DNA from: Alcaligenaceae bacterium | GTDB lineage: Bacteria > Pseudomonadota > Gammaproteobacteria > Burkholderiales > Burkholderiaceae_B | DNA length: 64,000 nucleotides | Assembly: GCA_013416405.1 (NCBI GenBank) | Contig: JACCET010000007.1 | Coordinates: 1 to 64,000 of the forward strand | Direction of reading: 5' to 3' | Part shown: positions 33,128-43,724 of the stretch, piece by piece | How positions within the stretch are numbered: position 1 is the stretch's first letter | Layout of the letters: every line of letters starts with the position of its first letter | Program-made: the position numbers and the translations under genes | The notes under the pieces: model-generated | Database searches by the model: none | What the model saw: the letters and a program-made list of their open reading frames with translations, nothing else | Told to the model about the DNA's origin: nothing

Positions 33128-33433
33128 ATGATCCCTGGTGAAATTCTTGCCGAAGACGGCGATGTCGAATTGAACATCGGTCGCGTCACCTGCACAGTGG
33201 ATGTGATCAATACCGGCGATCGGCCGGTGCAAGTCGGTTCGCACTACCATTTTTATGAAGTGAACACTGCCCTGGACTATGACCGCGCGCAGGCCCGCGG
33301 CTTTCGCCTGAATATCGCCGCAGGCACCGCCGTGCGTTTCGAGCCGGGTCAAAAACGCACTGTGGAACTGGTGGCGCTGGCGGGCGATCGCAAGGTGTAT
33401 GGCTTTCACGGCAATATCATGGGAGCCCTGTAA
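33128..33433 (+). CDS. ureB: Urease beta subunit
   Basis: 101 residues. [59 protein letters not shown] and [20 protein letters not shown] are typical of UreB. Its stop codon overlaps the ureC start by one base (TAATG). Confidence 0.97.
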   Translation: MIPGEILAEDGDVELNIGRVTCTVDVINTGDRPVQVGSHYHFYEVNTALDYDRAQARGFRLNIAAGTAVRFEPGQKRTVELVALAGDRKVYGFHGNIMGAL

Positions 33434-35148
33434 TGGTCAGTATTTCAAGGCAGGCTTATACGGAAATGTTCGGCCCCACCGTGATCAACGGAACAGGCGA
33501 CCGCATACGCCTGGCCGACACCCACTTATTGGCCGAAGTTGAAAAAGACTACACCGTATTTGGTGACGAGGTGAAGTTCGGCGGCGGCAAAGTCATACGC
33601 GACGGCATGGGCCAAAGCCAGCGTTCAAGCAAAGATTGCGCCGACACCGTGATCACCAATGCGCTTATCATCGATGCCGTCACAGGGATCGTCAAGGCCG
33701 ATATCGGTATCAAGTCGGGCCTGATTTCCGGCATAGGCAAGGCAGGCAACCCCGACATACAAGCCGGTGTCACCATAGTCATCGGGCCTGCAACCGAGAT
33801 CATCGCGGGCGAAGGCATGATTGTGACGGCGGGCGCTATAGACTCGCACATCCATTTCATTTGCCCTCAGCAAATCGACGATGCCATCGCCAGCGGGGTT
33901 ACCACCATGATAGGCGGCGGCACCGGCCCGGCCACGGGCACCCTGGCAACCACCTGCACGCCGGGGCCGTGGCATATCCATTCCATGCTATCGGCGCTGG
34001 ACGCCTTTCCCATGAATATCGGCCTGCTGGGCAAAGGCAATTCCAGCAGTCAGGAGCCTTTGATCGAGCAGGTCAACGCCGGCGCCATCGGCCTGAAGTT
34101 GCATGAAGACTGGGGCACCACCCCCGCCGCCATCGACACGTGCCTGAGCGTTGCGGACCAGACCGATGTGCAGGTGGCCATACATAGCGATACGCTGAAC
34201 GAGGCGGGCTTTGTCGAGGATACCTTCAAAGCCTTCAAGGGCCGCGTCATCCACTCCTTCCATACAGAAGGCGCAGGCGGTGGCCACGCCCCCGACATCA
34301 TCAAGGCGGCCGGCATGCCCAATGTGCTGCCGGCCTCGACCAATCCCACCATGCCTTTCACCACCAACACCATAGACGAGCACCTGGACATGCTCATGGT
34401 ATGCCACCATCTTGACTCATCCATTGCGGAAGATGTTGCCTTCGCCGAAAGCCGCATACGCCGCGAAACCATCGCAGCCGAAGATGTGCTGCATGACATG
34501 GGTGCCTTTTCCATCATGAGCTCGGACTCGCAGGCTATGGGGCGTGTTGGCGAAGTGGTGTTGCGCACCTGGCAAACCGCCGACAAGATGAAGATTCAGC
34601 GCGGCCAGCTGGAAGGCGATAGCGCCCGTTGCGACAACCGGCGCATAAAACGCTACATCGCCAAATACACCATCAATCCAGCCCTGGCGCACGGCATCAG
34701 CCATAAAGTGGGATCGCTCGAACCCGGCAAGCTTGCCGATATTGTCCTGTGGCGCCCGGCCTTTTTCGGCGTCAAGCCCAGCTTGATACTCAAAGGCGGC
34801 ATGATAGCCGCAGCATTCATGGGCGACCCCGGCGCATCGATTTCCACCCCGCAACCGGTGCATTTTCGGCCTATGTTCGGCAGCTTTGGCAAGGCACTCA
34901 AGACGTCACTGACCTTTGTCTCGCAGGCCGGTATGGATAATCCAGCGGTTCATGGCTTGGGCCTGGTCAAGACGCTGGAAGCCGTCCATGGCTGCCGAAG
35001 CCTGAGCAAGCGCGACATGCTGCATAACGACTGGCTGCCTCATATCAGCGTGGATCCTCAAACCTATCAAGTCATGGCTGACGGCAAGCTCTTGAGCTGC
35101 GACCCCGTCAGCATCCTGCCCATGGCGCAACGTTACTTTTTATTCTGA
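33433..35148 (+). CDS. ureC: Urease alpha (catalytic) subunit
   Basis: 571 residues. It hydrolyses urea to ammonia and carbamate with two nickel ions. The metal ligands His139 and His141 ([11 protein letters not shown]), the carbamylated Lys222 ([12 protein letters not shown]), the His of [15 protein letters not shown] and [15 protein letters not shown], the flap Cys324/His325 ([18 protein letters not shown]) and the Asp in [14 protein letters not shown] are all present, so the active site is intact. Confidence 0.98.
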   Translation: MVSISRQAYTEMFGPTVINGTGDRIRLADTHLLAEVEKDYTVFGDEVKFGGGKVIRDGMGQSQRSSKDCADTVITNALIIDAVTGIVKADIGIKSGLISGIGKAGNPDIQAGVTIVIGPATEIIAGEGMIVTAGAIDSHIHFICPQQIDDAIASGVTTMIGGGTGPATGTLATTCTPGPWHIHSMLSALDAFPMNIGLLGKGNSSSQEPLIEQVNAGAIGLKLHEDWGTTPAAIDTCLSVADQTDVQVAIHSDTLNEAGFVEDTFKAFKGRVIHSFHTEGAGGGHAPDIIKAAGMPNVLPASTNPTMPFTTNTIDEHLDMLMVCHHLDSSIAEDVAFAESRIRRETIAAEDVLHDMGAFSIMSSDSQAMGRVGEVVLRTWQTADKMKIQRGQLEGDSARCDNRRIKRYIAKYTINPALAHGISHKVGSLEPGKLADIVLWRPAFFGVKPSLILKGGMIAAAFMGDPGASISTPQPVHFRPMFGSFGKALKTSLTFVSQAGMDNPAVHGLGLVKTLEAVHGCRSLSKRDMLHNDWLPHISVDPQTYQVMADGKLLSCDPVSILPMAQRYFLF

Positions 35149-35150
35149 TC

Positions 35151-35684
35151 ATGCGTATCGTACGAAAACATCTGCACGGGATCAGAGTCGCCCAGACCTT
35201 GATCCGCAACGCCCCCATCGCGGTCCTGCCCTTGGCCCAAAGACGCCGCAGCCGACAGCGCATCGTTCTGAATACCGGCGAATCCCTGGCCCTGATACTC
35301 CTGCAGGGAACGGTATTGCGTGATGGCGATATGCTGGTGGCCGATGACGGAGGTTTGATTCTTGTCCAGGCGGCCATCGAGCGTGTCCTGCGCGTAAGCG
35401 CCGACACCCCCTTGGCTCTGACCCGCGCCGCCTATCACCTGGGCAATCGCCACATCCTGGTCGAAATCGGACCCGATTACCTGCAACTTGAAGACGATGC
35501 CGTCCTGGTCGATATGCTGCGGCAACTGGGCGGCGTCAAGGTCGGGCACGTACATGCGCCGTTCGAGCCCGACGTGGGTGCTTATGGCAAAGGTCATAAG
35601 CATGGCCATGACGAGACCTTCGCCGAGGACTACGCCCTGGCTCAAGCCGCCTATGCCGCGCATGGCCACGACCACCACCATTAA
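35151..35684 (+). CDS. ureE: Urease accessory protein UreE (nickel metallochaperone)
   Basis: 177 residues. The N-terminal domain shows VLRDGDMLVADDGGLILVQA, and the metal-binding C-terminal domain has YHLGNRHILVEIGPDYLQLE and GGVKVGHVHAPFEPDVGAYG. The tail is His rich (HKHGHDE ... HGHDHHH), a nickel store. It is separate from UreF here, unlike the UreEF fusion reported in some Bordetella. Confidence 0.95.
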   Translation: MRIVRKHLHGIRVAQTLIRNAPIAVLPLAQRRRSRQRIVLNTGESLALILLQGTVLRDGDMLVADDGGLILVQAAIERVLRVSADTPLALTRAAYHLGNRHILVEIGPDYLQLEDDAVLVDMLRQLGGVKVGHVHAPFEPDVGAYGKGHKHGHDETFAEDYALAQAAYAAHGHDHHH

Positions 35685-35693
35685 GCCACCACC

Positions 35694-36383
35694 ATGCATG
35701 CTCACGCGCTAAGCGCCCTGTTGCAATTGTCGTCGCCGTCGCTGCCGATAGGCGGCTATAGCTATTCACAAGGTTTTGAAGCGGCGGTCGATGCGCAGCT
35801 GGTGCATGACGAAGCAAGCGCTCGCCAGTGGATACAGCAGCAATTGGAGCAGGTGATCGCGCAGTGTGAAGCCCCCATCTGGGCCTTGCTGTTCGATGGC
35901 TGGGCCCAGCAAGACTGGAGCGCGCTCAGCCTATGGAATGACTGGTTCCATGCCTCGCGCGAGACGCGGGAGATCCGCCAGGAGACCGAACAAATGGGCT
36001 GGTCGCTGGTCAAGCTGGCCACCAACCTGGACTGGGGCGATACGCAAGCGCGCAATTATCTGCTCGGGCTGGTCGTGGCAACCCTGCCCATAGCCCATTC
36101 CTACGCGGCGCACGCCATGGGCATAGATAAGCAGTCCGGCCTTGCCGCCTATCTTTTTTCCTGGCTGGAAAACCAGGTCATGGCCGCCATCAAAACCGTG
36201 CCATTGGGACAGATGGCCGGCCAGCGCATCCTGAACGAGGTGAGACGGCACATACCTGAGGTTTGTGAACTAGCCTGGGCCAGGGCCGCCTGCCAGCCAC
36301 CCCGTCTTCACACCCTGTCGCCCCAGTTCGCCATATTGTCATCCCGGCATGAATGCCAGTATTCCCGTCTATTCCGTTCCTGA
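35694..36383 (+). CDS. ureF: Urease accessory protein UreF
   Basis: 229 residues, helical. [60 protein letters not shown] and [17 protein letters not shown] match UreF. It bridges UreD and UreG in the activation complex. It starts nine bases after ureE. Confidence 0.94.
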   Translation: MHAHALSALLQLSSPSLPIGGYSYSQGFEAAVDAQLVHDEASARQWIQQQLEQVIAQCEAPIWALLFDGWAQQDWSALSLWNDWFHASRETREIRQETEQMGWSLVKLATNLDWGDTQARNYLLGLVVATLPIAHSYAAHAMGIDKQSGLAAYLFSWLENQVMAAIKTVPLGQMAGQRILNEVRRHIPEVCELAWARAACQPPRLHTLSPQFAILSSRHECQYSRLFRS

Positions 36384-36394
36384 AAGGCCATTGC

Positions 36395-37075
36395 ATGACT
36401 CGCATCGAAACATTCAGCCCGCCCACACGTCGAACCAAATCCCTGCCGCCGCTGCGCGTAGGCGTAGGAGGGCCGGTCGGCTCGGGGAAAACAACGCTGC
36501 TTGAAATGCTGTGCAAGAAAATGGCGGCGAAATATGAGCTCATTGCCATCACCAACGACATCTATACCAAGGAAGACCAGCGCCTGCTGACGGTATCGGG
36601 CGCACTGCCGGCCGAGCGCATCATGGGTGTTGAAACGGGCGGCTGCCCGCATACCGCGATCCGCGAAGATGCCTCCATCAACCTGGAAGCCATAGACCGC
36701 ATGTTGCAAAAGTTTCCCGACACCGACATTGTGTTCATCGAGTCCGGAGGCGATAACCTGGCCGCCACGTTCAGCCCGGAGCTTTCCGACCTGACCCTAT
36801 ACGTCATCGACGTTTCGGGTGGCGAAAAAATTCCGCGCAAGGGAGGACCCGGCATTACCAAGTCGGATCTGCTCATCATCAACAAAGCCGATCTGGCACC
36901 TTATGTCGGCGCCTCGCTCGAGGTGATGGAACAAGATACCCGGCGCATGCGGGGCGCGCGCCCTTACGTCATGGGCACGATCAAGGACGGCACCGGGCTG
37001 GAACAGGTTATCTCCTTTATTGAAAAGGAAGGGCTGCTGGCCATGCCCGACCGGGATGGGGCCGACCCTAGGTAA
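36395..37075 (+). CDS. ureG: Urease accessory GTPase UreG
   Basis: 226 residues. GTPase motifs: P-loop [30 protein letters not shown], the nickel-binding CPH motif in [29 protein letters not shown] and base-recognition [11 protein letters not shown]. It powers nickel insertion into urease. The ATG at 36395 (AAAGG upstream) is preferred over an earlier in-frame start that lies inside ureF. It is the last gene of the urea operon. Confidence 0.96.
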   Translation: MTRIETFSPPTRRTKSLPPLRVGVGGPVGSGKTTLLEMLCKKMAAKYELIAITNDIYTKEDQRLLTVSGALPAERIMGVETGGCPHTAIREDASINLEAIDRMLQKFPDTDIVFIESGGDNLAATFSPELSDLTLYVIDVSGGEKIPRKGGPGITKSDLLIINKADLAPYVGASLEVMEQDTRRMRGARPYVMGTIKDGTGLEQVISFIEKEGLLAMPDRDGADPR

Positions 37076-37173
37076 GAACCGCAGCGGATAAAAACCGTCT
37101 GCGGGCTGGATACAAGACTCTTGACCTGTCACTGTATAGGCAACTAACCGTTACCAACCTTCGGGGGCCTCTT

Positions 37174-37851
37174 ATGACACCGCTCAGTTCCAGCCCTAAA
37201 TCCGAACTGCCGCGCGAGCGCCTGCTTGCTCACGGCGCCCACGTACTGACCTCGGCCGAACTGCTGGCCATTATCCTGCGCACCGGCACCAAGGGCTGCG
37301 ACGCGGTCAGCCTGGGGCGCCGACTCATCGATCATTTCGACGGCTTGCGCACCCTGCTCTCGTCCGACGCGCAAACCCTTATGTCCATTCCGGGACTGGG
37401 TATGGCAAAAGCCTGCGAACTGATGGCTATCAATGAATTAAGCCGCCGCGCCCTGGAAGAAGGTCTGAAAACCGGGCACGCCATGAATCAGCCTCAACAC
37501 GTCAAGCATTACTGCACCGCCAAGCTGGGCCATCTGTCTGTCGAGCACTGCATGGCCTTGTACCTGGACAGCCAGTTTCGTCTTATCACCACCGAAGAGG
37601 TCTCACGCGGCACGCTCAGCCAGGCCTCGGTCTATCCGCGTGAAGTCATCAAGTCCGGTCTGAAGCATCACGCGGCGGCCTTGATACTGGCGCACAACCA
37701 TCCTTCGGGCGTTGCCGAACCCAGCGAGGCCGATCTGGCCCTGACTCGCCACCTGAAGCATGCCCTGGCCCTGGTCGACATCCGCCTGCTCGATCACCTT
37801 ATCGTGACCGGCACGGGGGCAATATCGCTGGCCGAAAGGGGGCAAATCTGA
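37174..37851 (+). CDS. radC: RadC family (JAMM/MPN) protein
   Basis: 225 residues. The N-terminal helix-hairpin-helix ([20 protein letters not shown]) and the JAMM metalloprotease-like site ([20 protein letters not shown]) are both present. Despite its name its role in DNA repair is disputed. The final residues [20 protein letters not shown] are typical. Confidence 0.93.
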   Translation: MTPLSSSPKSELPRERLLAHGAHVLTSAELLAIILRTGTKGCDAVSLGRRLIDHFDGLRTLLSSDAQTLMSIPGLGMAKACELMAINELSRRALEEGLKTGHAMNQPQHVKHYCTAKLGHLSVEHCMALYLDSQFRLITTEEVSRGTLSQASVYPREVIKSGLKHHAAALILAHNHPSGVAEPSEADLALTRHLKHALALVDIRLLDHLIVTGTGAISLAERGQI

Positions 37852-37857
37852 ATCCGC

Positions 37858-37886
37858 TTGCGCGTCTATTTGCACTGCGGTAAAAT
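37858..37886 (+). promoter_or_regulatory. Candidate promoter of rpmE2
   Basis: TTGCGC (37858-37863), a 17-base spacer and TAAAAT (37881-37886) lie about 80 bases upstream of the rpmE2 ATG. The -35 match is moderate. Confidence 0.4.
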
Positions 37887-37963
37887 CCTTGGTTACCCTG
37901 GATACGTGGCCAGCAGAAATGCGCCTGGCTGGCGACCCGCCCTTTAAAACACAGGACACCACC

Positions 37964-38230
37964 ATGAAAGAAGGCATCCACCCTGAATACCGCGAAGTGG
38001 TATTTCTGGATCAGCAAACAGGCAACAAATTCATTTCGCGCTCTACGCTGCACACGCGCGAAACCGTTGAACTTGACGGCAAGACTTACCCCTTGTTCAA
38101 GTGCGACGTAACCTCGGAATCGCACCCTTTCTACACCGGCGCGCAAACCCGCATCGTTGAAACCGGCCGCGTCGAGAAATTCCGCGCCCGTTTTGCCCGC
38201 ACCGCCGGCACGACACGCAAGGCATCGTAA
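37964..38230 (+). CDS. rpmE2: 50S ribosomal protein L31 type B
   Basis: 88 residues. [20 protein letters not shown] and [16 protein letters not shown] identify L31; the zinc-binding CxxC motif of type A is absent, so it is the zinc-independent type B. AGGA precedes the ATG. In many bacteria type B is induced by zinc starvation alongside a type A copy; none is in this window. Confidence 0.94.
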   Translation: MKEGIHPEYREVVFLDQQTGNKFISRSTLHTRETVELDGKTYPLFKCDVTSESHPFYTGAQTRIVETGRVEKFRARFARTAGTTRKAS

Positions 38231-38255
38231 ACTTCAGGGTTTCCCGTACGCTTGC

Positions 38256-38283
38256 AAAATGGCAGCCTTAAGGCTGCCATTTT
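38256..38283. terminator. Bidirectional-looking terminator after rpmE2
   Basis: A perfect 12-base stem AAAATGGCAGCC / GGCTGCCATTTT around a TTAA loop, with A- and T-rich flanks, lies 26 bases after the rpmE2 stop. Confidence 0.8.
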
Positions 38284-38327
38284 ACTTTAAGATACCCCCA
38301 TCATTCACTCTGAGTTAGTGCGACCCT

Positions 38328-40082
38328 GTGTCACCCAGCGATTCCTTATCCACCCCCGCCCGCCTCACCACCCATGCCACCGTCAAGCTGCCAAGGCTTT
38401 TTCTGCTGGGCGTGGGCCTGATCTATATATTGGCTGGCCTGTTTTTCCGGGATCCCTGGAAAACCGACGATGTGGTGGGGCTGGCAACCATGCTGACGGC
38501 CGTAAAGGAAGGCGGGCAAGCCTTGCTGCTGCCTCAGATCGGGGTGCTTGCGCATGCGCAAGATGGCCCGCTCATCACATGGGTGGGGGCCTTCTGCATA
38601 TGGCTGTTCTCACCTTTCTTCGAATTATTCGTCATACCACTCGACGCCGCCATCATTGCGTCGCGCCTGCCTAATTTCCTTTGGTTCGGCCTGCTGACCG
38701 CCTCGGTCTGGTACGGCACCTATCTGCTGGGGCGCCGCCCCGAGCCACAGCCGCTTGCCCTGCCTTTCGGGGGAGAGCCCACGCCGGCGGCTTATGGGCG
38801 CATGATCGCCGATGCCGCCTTGCTGCTGCTCGTGGCCACCGTAGGCATCATCTGGCGCATGCACGAAACGTCCGAAGTGCCCGCCCTGATCGCATTTCAG
38901 GCGCTGGCCTTTTATTCGGTGGCCCGCATGCTCGACCACCCGGCATCGGGCTCCATTACGCTGGGCCTGGCTCTGGCGGCCGCCTTTCTGACCCGTGGCT
39001 GGATAGGTTCTTTACCCATCATGTTGGCTGTGTTGTTCATCTTCATGCCTGGCAGTGCCTTATGGCGTCAGAAAAAGTGGCTGCTACTAACGGCTGCTCT
39101 AAGCACCTTCCTGATTTTGCTTTGGTGGATCCCGGCCAAAAACACCAGCGAATACTGGACGCTGAACTGGCTGCTCTGGAATACCACCGCATTTGGCTGG
39201 CCTGTTTACAAAGAGGCTCTAACGGCACTACGCGATCTGCCCTGGTTTCTGTGGCCCACCTGGCCGCTGGCCATACTGGCCATATGGCGCTGGCGCTCGT
39301 GGCTGACGGCGCCCCATATATGGCTGCCCCTGATGTTCGTCGTCTGGCCGCTCGTGGCCCTGGTATTCCTGGCCGACTCTTTCGAGCCTGAATACAGTCT
39401 GCTGGCTGTGCCATCGGCCATTCTGGCGGCCTTTTCATTGCCCACCTTGCGTCGCGGCATCGTCAACTCGCTAGACTGGTTTGCCGTGATGTGTTTTTCA
39501 CTGACCGCCGCCACAGTCTGGCTGGGCTGGATCGCCCTGCAAACGGGATGGCCGGAACAAATTTCCCACAATATTGCGCGCCAGACTCGCGGTTACGACG
39601 TGTATATTTCCTGGCCGTCGGTGTTTGTCGCCATTCTAGGCACGCTGGCCTGGGCAGCCCTGGTGCGCTGGCGTCTGTACAGCAAGCCGGCCGGCCTTTG
39701 GCGTGGCACGGTTCTGTCAGCTGGCGGGCTGATCGCAACCTGGCTGCTGCTAGTGACCTTATGGATGCCGGCCCTGGACTATGTGCGCAGCTATCGCACC
39801 GTATCGGGGCACCTGGCCGCTGCATTAAAAATTCATCAACAACCCGGAGAATGTGTACGCACACAAGGCCTGGGTACCGGCCAGCGCGCCTCGTTCCTGG
39901 TTTTTAACGATATCGATTTCACCTACAGCTCCGAATGCACGCTGGTCTTGCAACAGACCTCGCCGCAAGACCTCGCGGCAGGCACCGCGGCCTACTCGGG
40001 CACAGGCACGGTATTGTGGATGGGCCAGCGTGAACCCGAACGCTACGAGGTATTCCGCCTGCTGCGCCTTCGCAAGCAGTGA
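38328..40082 (+). CDS. Polytopic glycosyltransferase of the GT39/ArnT-like family
   Basis: 584 residues with about 11-13 membrane spans and a short periplasmic C-terminal domain (residues 500-584). An acidic pair near the first span (DPWKTDDVV, residues 42-50) corresponds to the catalytic Asp region of ArnT/PMT-type GT-C enzymes that use polyprenyl-phosphate sugars. The acceptor is unknown; lipid A or protein glycosylation are the usual options. It starts with GTG at 38328 and overlaps the MATE gene by four bases. Confidence 0.78.
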   Translation: MSPSDSLSTPARLTTHATVKLPRLFLLGVGLIYILAGLFFRDPWKTDDVVGLATMLTAVKEGGQALLLPQIGVLAHAQDGPLITWVGAFCIWLFSPFFELFVIPLDAAIIASRLPNFLWFGLLTASVWYGTYLLGRRPEPQPLALPFGGEPTPAAYGRMIADAALLLLVATVGIIWRMHETSEVPALIAFQALAFYSVARMLDHPASGSITLGLALAAAFLTRGWIGSLPIMLAVLFIFMPGSALWRQKKWLLLTAALSTFLILLWWIPAKNTSEYWTLNWLLWNTTAFGWPVYKEALTALRDLPWFLWPTWPLAILAIWRWRSWLTAPHIWLPLMFVVWPLVALVFLADSFEPEYSLLAVPSAILAAFSLPTLRRGIVNSLDWFAVMCFSLTAATVWLGWIALQTGWPEQISHNIARQTRGYDVYISWPSVFVAILGTLAWAALVRWRLYSKPAGLWRGTVLSAGGLIATWLLLVTLWMPALDYVRSYRTVSGHLAAALKIHQQPGECVRTQGLGTGQRASFLVFNDIDFTYSSECTLVLQQTSPQDLAAGTAAYSGTGTVLWMGQREPERYEVFRLLRLRKQ

Positions 40083-41488
40083 CCACCCCCGTCCCGCCCA
40101 CCGGGCTATGGCCACACGCCCGTGATATCCTGCGCCAGGCCTGGCCGGTACTGATCAGTTCGTGGGCCAGCGTCATCTTCGGCGTCATGGATACCGCCAT
40201 GGCGGGGCACGCCAGCGCGGCCGACCTGCAGACCATGGCGCTCGCCGCGTCCATCTACATTACGGTCTTTGTTGGCCTCATGGGCGTAGTGCATGCCCTC
40301 ATACCTATCATTGCCCAGCATTTTGGCGCGCAACGCTACGCCGAAGTGGGCCGAACCTGGGGCCAGGGTGTATGGATGGCGCTGGGCCTGTCATTGGTCG
40401 GCGCCGCCGCCATGCTGTTTCCCAATGCCTGGCTGGCCCTGTCCGGCGAAGTGGAGCCCGTGGTGCGCGAAGGCGTGACCTGGTACCTGCGCGCGCTGGT
40501 GCTGGCGCTGCCTGCCACGCTGGTGTTTCGCACCATCTATGCACTGGGAACTGCTGTTTCGCGCCCCAAAACCGTCATGGTGATCAATCTGTTGAGCGTA
40601 GGCTTCAAGTTCCTGTTCAACTGGATATTCATTTTTGGCAATCTGGGCATGCCGGCCCTGGGTGCGGCCGGCGCCGGCCTTTCCACGGCCTTGGTCGGCT
40701 GGATGACACTGCTGGCGGGCCTGTGGGCCATCCGGCACGATCCGTATTATTTGCGATTCCGGCCGCATCTCGGGCGGCCTCACGCAGCCAGCCAGAAGGA
40801 ACTGCTGCGCCTGGGAATACCCATGGGCGGGTCTTACCTGATTGAAGTGTGTGCCTTTACCTTCATGGCCCTGTTGATAGCCCGCGAAGGCATGTTTGTC
40901 ACGGGTGGACACCAGATCATGTCCAACCTGGCGGCCTTGAGCTATATGATGCCGATGGCTGTCGGCATTGCAACGGCCTCGCTGACCGCGCAAGCCATAG
41001 GCGCGCGCGACCTGCCGCGCGCCCGCAGCACAGGGCGGGCGGGTATATGCATAGTCGTACTGGGCGCGACGCTGACCGCCAGTTTTCTGGTGCTCGCCAA
41101 GCAGCCCATATTGCGGCTCTATACCGATGACGTGCAGGTTGCGATAGTCGCCGCCGCCTTGCTGCAGATACTGCCCTGGTTCCATCTGTGCGACGCGCTG
41201 CAATGCATAGGTTCGTATCTGCTGCGTGCCTACAAAGTGGCCGTCGTGCCCCTGATACTGCAAATTGTGGCGCTTACCGGCCTGGGCCTGATCGGCGGCT
41301 GGTGGCTGGGCTTCGGCCCCGCGGCCGGAACCCTGCAACCTTTGCTGGCACACCTGGCCCCGGGTGCGCCGGTAGGCGCCGGCAGCATGTGGCTGATGGC
41401 GTTTTCAGGGCTGGCCCTTTCAGCCATCCTGCTGTTTGCCTGGTATGGGCATGTGGTCAGGTCGCTGCTGCGTTCCAGCCGCGCCTGA
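40079..41488 (+). CDS. MATE family efflux transporter
   Basis: 469 residues and 12 predicted membrane spans in two similar halves. VLISSWASVIFGVMDTAMAG, HALIPIIAQHFGAQRYAEVG, LGTAVSRPKTVMVINLLSVG and MPMAVGIATASLTAQAIGAR are typical of NorM/MATE sodium- or proton-coupled exporters of cationic drugs. The GTG start overlaps the preceding stop (GTGA), so the two genes are coupled. Confidence 0.92.
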   Translation: MTTPVPPTGLWPHARDILRQAWPVLISSWASVIFGVMDTAMAGHASAADLQTMALAASIYITVFVGLMGVVHALIPIIAQHFGAQRYAEVGRTWGQGVWMALGLSLVGAAAMLFPNAWLALSGEVEPVVREGVTWYLRALVLALPATLVFRTIYALGTAVSRPKTVMVINLLSVGFKFLFNWIFIFGNLGMPALGAAGAGLSTALVGWMTLLAGLWAIRHDPYYLRFRPHLGRPHAASQKELLRLGIPMGGSYLIEVCAFTFMALLIAREGMFVTGGHQIMSNLAALSYMMPMAVGIATASLTAQAIGARDLPRARSTGRAGICIVVLGATLTASFLVLAKQPILRLYTDDVQVAIVAAALLQILPWFHLCDALQCIGSYLLRAYKVAVVPLILQIVALTGLGLIGGWWLGFGPAAGTLQPLLAHLAPGAPVGAGSMWLMAFSGLALSAILLFAWYGHVVRSLLRSSRA

Positions 41489-41506
41489 CGTGCCTGCGCA
41501 AGCCTG

Positions 41507-42733
41507 CTAGGCCGCGCTGGGGTTTGCGATGCTTTCGGAATTCTCCGCAAGATCACCTTCCAGAGCCGGCGTGACCAGCTCAACGACTTTACTGCGTGAC
41601 AGCATGCCCAGGAACTCGTCGTTGTCGCCGGTGACGGCCAGTGGCTCCGTACTACGCAGCAAACGGGCCAGTACTTCGTCCAGCCCCGCAGTTGCCGGCA
41701 CCGACGCCATGTCCTCGACATGGCGGGCGATGTCGCGCGTGCCTTCCTGTACCGCACGCTGCGCGGCGGAGCGAGTCAGGATGCCGGCCAACCGCTTGCC
41801 GTCAAGCACGGCGGCATAGTCGAAATCAAGTTCGGCCATACGCTCGATGGCATGCGCCGGACGCGAACGCATCGTCAGGGTCAGGGAAGGCGCGTTGCAG
41901 GCATGCGTGGCATTAAGCACCTTGCCGCGATTCACGTCCTGCAGGAAGGATTGGACATAGTCGTCGGCGGGCGCCAGCAGGATGTCTTCCGGAGTACCTT
42001 CCTGTATCAGTTCGCCGCCTTTCAGGATGGCGATGCGATTGCCCAGCCGCAGCGCCTCATCCAGGTCGTGCGTGATGAAGACTATGGTTTTGTTCAGCTG
42101 TGCCTGCAATTGCAGAAGCTGGTCCTGCATTTCGCGGCGTATCAAGGGGTCCAGCGCTGAAAAGGCTTCGTCCATCAGCAGAATCTCGGCATCGGTGGCC
42201 AGGGCCCTGGCCAGCCCGACGCGTTGTTGCATGCCGCCCGACAATTGATGCGGGTACTGATTCTCGAACCCGGCAAGGCCGACCTGCTCCAGCCAGTGCT
42301 GCGCTCGCTGGCGGCGTTCGGCTTTATTCATGCCCTGCACTTTCAGGCCGTAAGCCACGTTTTCAATAACGCTTCTATGAGGAAACAGGCCAAAGCGCTG
42401 GAACACCATGCTCATTTTTTGCTGGCGGAACTTTTCCAGCGCCGTTTTGCCCAGCGTGACCACATCAATGCCATCGACCAGTATCTGTCCGGCACTGGGT
42501 TCGATCAGACGATTGAAATGCCTGATGAGCGTGGACTTGCCTGATCCCGACAAGCCCATAATCACATAGATGCTGCCCTCTTCGATGGATAGGCTGATAT
42601 CGCGCAGGCCCAGCGTGTGTCCGCTTTTGGCAAGCAGCTCTTCCTTGCTCATGCCCTGGCGGGCCGAATCCAGCCAGCGTTCAGGCTTGGGGCCGAATAC
42701 CTTGTATATATTGCGTACTTCGATTTTGGTCAT
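41507..42733 (-). CDS. proV: Glycine betaine/proline ABC transporter ATPase
   Basis: 408 residues. ATPase motifs: Walker A GLSGSGKST, MVFQRFGLFPHRSVIENVAY, signature LSGGMQQRVGLARAL, Walker B ILLMDEAFSALDP, H-loop VFITHDLDEAL. Residues 280-400 form two CBS domains (FDYAAVLDGKRLAGILT, EPLAVTGDNDEFLGMLSRSK) that in homologues sense ionic strength. The ATG at 42733 lies one base after proW. Part of proXWV, uptake of osmoprotectants. Confidence 0.95.
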   Translation of the reverse strand: MTKIEVRNIYKVFGPKPERWLDSARQGMSKEELLAKSGHTLGLRDISLSIEEGSIYVIMGLSGSGKSTLIRHFNRLIEPSAGQILVDGIDVVTLGKTALEKFRQQKMSMVFQRFGLFPHRSVIENVAYGLKVQGMNKAERRQRAQHWLEQVGLAGFENQYPHQLSGGMQQRVGLARALATDAEILLMDEAFSALDPLIRREMQDQLLQLQAQLNKTIVFITHDLDEALRLGNRIAILKGGELIQEGTPEDILLAPADDYVQSFLQDVNRGKVLNATHACNAPSLTLTMRSRPAHAIERMAELDFDYAAVLDGKRLAGILTRSAAQRAVQEGTRDIARHVEDMASVPATAGLDEVLARLLRSTEPLAVTGDNDEFLGMLSRSKVVELVTPALEGDLAENSESIANPSAA

Positions 42734-42734
42734 G

Positions 42735-43586
42735 TCAGGCCCCCTTCTGCTGGCGACGGCCGAACTCTTGCGTAATCCGGTCAAACACAATGGCAATAAT
42801 GACGATGCCCATGCCGGCCAGCACGCCACGGCCTACTTGCAGGCGGTTGATGCCCTGCAACACCTCGTAGCCCAATCCCTTGACCCCTATCATCGAGGCA
42901 ATGACCACCATGGCCAAAGCCATCATGGTCGTCTGGTTGATGCCCGCCATGATATTGGGCATGGCCAATGGAAGCTGCACACCGAACAACTGCTTGACCC
43001 GGTTGGCGCCAAAGGCGCGCGAGGCCTCGAGGACTTCGGAATCAACCAGGCGTATGCCCAGGTCGGTCAGCCTGATGACAGGCGGGAGCGCGTAGATGAT
43101 GGTGGCGAAAAGTGCCGCTATCTTGCCCAGATTGAACAGCATGACTACCGGAATCAGATACACAAAACTTGGCATGGTCTGCATAACGTCGAGTACCGGC
43201 AGCATGATGCGTCGCAACCAATTGAAGCTGGCCATCAGTATGCCCGTGGGTATGCCTATGCCCACCGAAATGGCCACGGCCACTATCATCAATGACAGCG
43301 TCTGCATGGCAGCATCCCACAGCCCGATGAAACCGATCAGGCACAGCATGGCGCCAATAAAAATCGAAAATCCGATACGACGACTGGCCACCCAGGCCAG
43401 CCCCATGACAGCTAGCACCACCGCCCACCATGGCGAGTAGCGCACAATTTGGTCCATCCAGATCAGGAGATCCAGCAAAGGCTGGGTAAGTGCGCGCAGC
43501 AGCTCGGAATAGTTATTGACGATATTACCGACAAAATCATCTATGGGCGCGCGCAGCGCTCGGGGCGCTATGAACTCTGGAAACAT
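42735..43586 (-). CDS. proW: Glycine betaine/proline ABC transporter permease
   Basis: 283 residues with six or seven membrane spans. The coupling loop AFGANRVKQLFGVQLPLAMP NIMAG region and GIPTGILMASFNWL, MPSFVYLIPVVMLFNLGK match ProW. The ATG at 43586 has GGAG nine bases upstream; a TTG nine codons earlier is possible. Located between proX and proV. Confidence 0.94.
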   Translation of the reverse strand: MFPEFIAPRALRAPIDDFVGNIVNNYSELLRALTQPLLDLLIWMDQIVRYSPWWAVVLAVMGLAWVASRRIGFSIFIGAMLCLIGFIGLWDAAMQTLSLMIVAVAISVGIGIPTGILMASFNWLRRIMLPVLDVMQTMPSFVYLIPVVMLFNLGKIAALFATIIYALPPVIRLTDLGIRLVDSEVLEASRAFGANRVKQLFGVQLPLAMPNIMAGINQTTMMALAMVVIASMIGVKGLGYEVLQGINRLQVGRGVLAGMGIVIIAIVFDRITQEFGRRQQKGA

Positions 43587-43612
43587 AAAAATCAACTCCG
43601 TAAAACTCGTCA

Positions 43613-43640
43613 AGACAGTGAATCGAAAGATTCACTGTCT
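43613..43640 (-). other. Intercistronic stem-loop between proX and proW
   Basis: AGACAGTGAATC pairs perfectly with GATTCACTGTCT around a four-base loop. It lies in the 138-base gap between the proX stop and proW start. No T-run follows on the minus strand, so it is more likely an RNA-stabilising or attenuating hairpin than a full terminator. Confidence 0.65.
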
Positions 43641-43724
43641 GTGCAGCCGGCAGATAGCCGGCGATCCCGCTCAAGTATTCGCCCGCCCGGGCGGCTACAT
43701 GACGGGAACAATTAACGACAAGTC

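Noticed and set aside
37078-37104. Terminator after ureG
   Set aside because: CCGCAG / CTGCGG can pair, but no T-run follows and the stem is interrupted.
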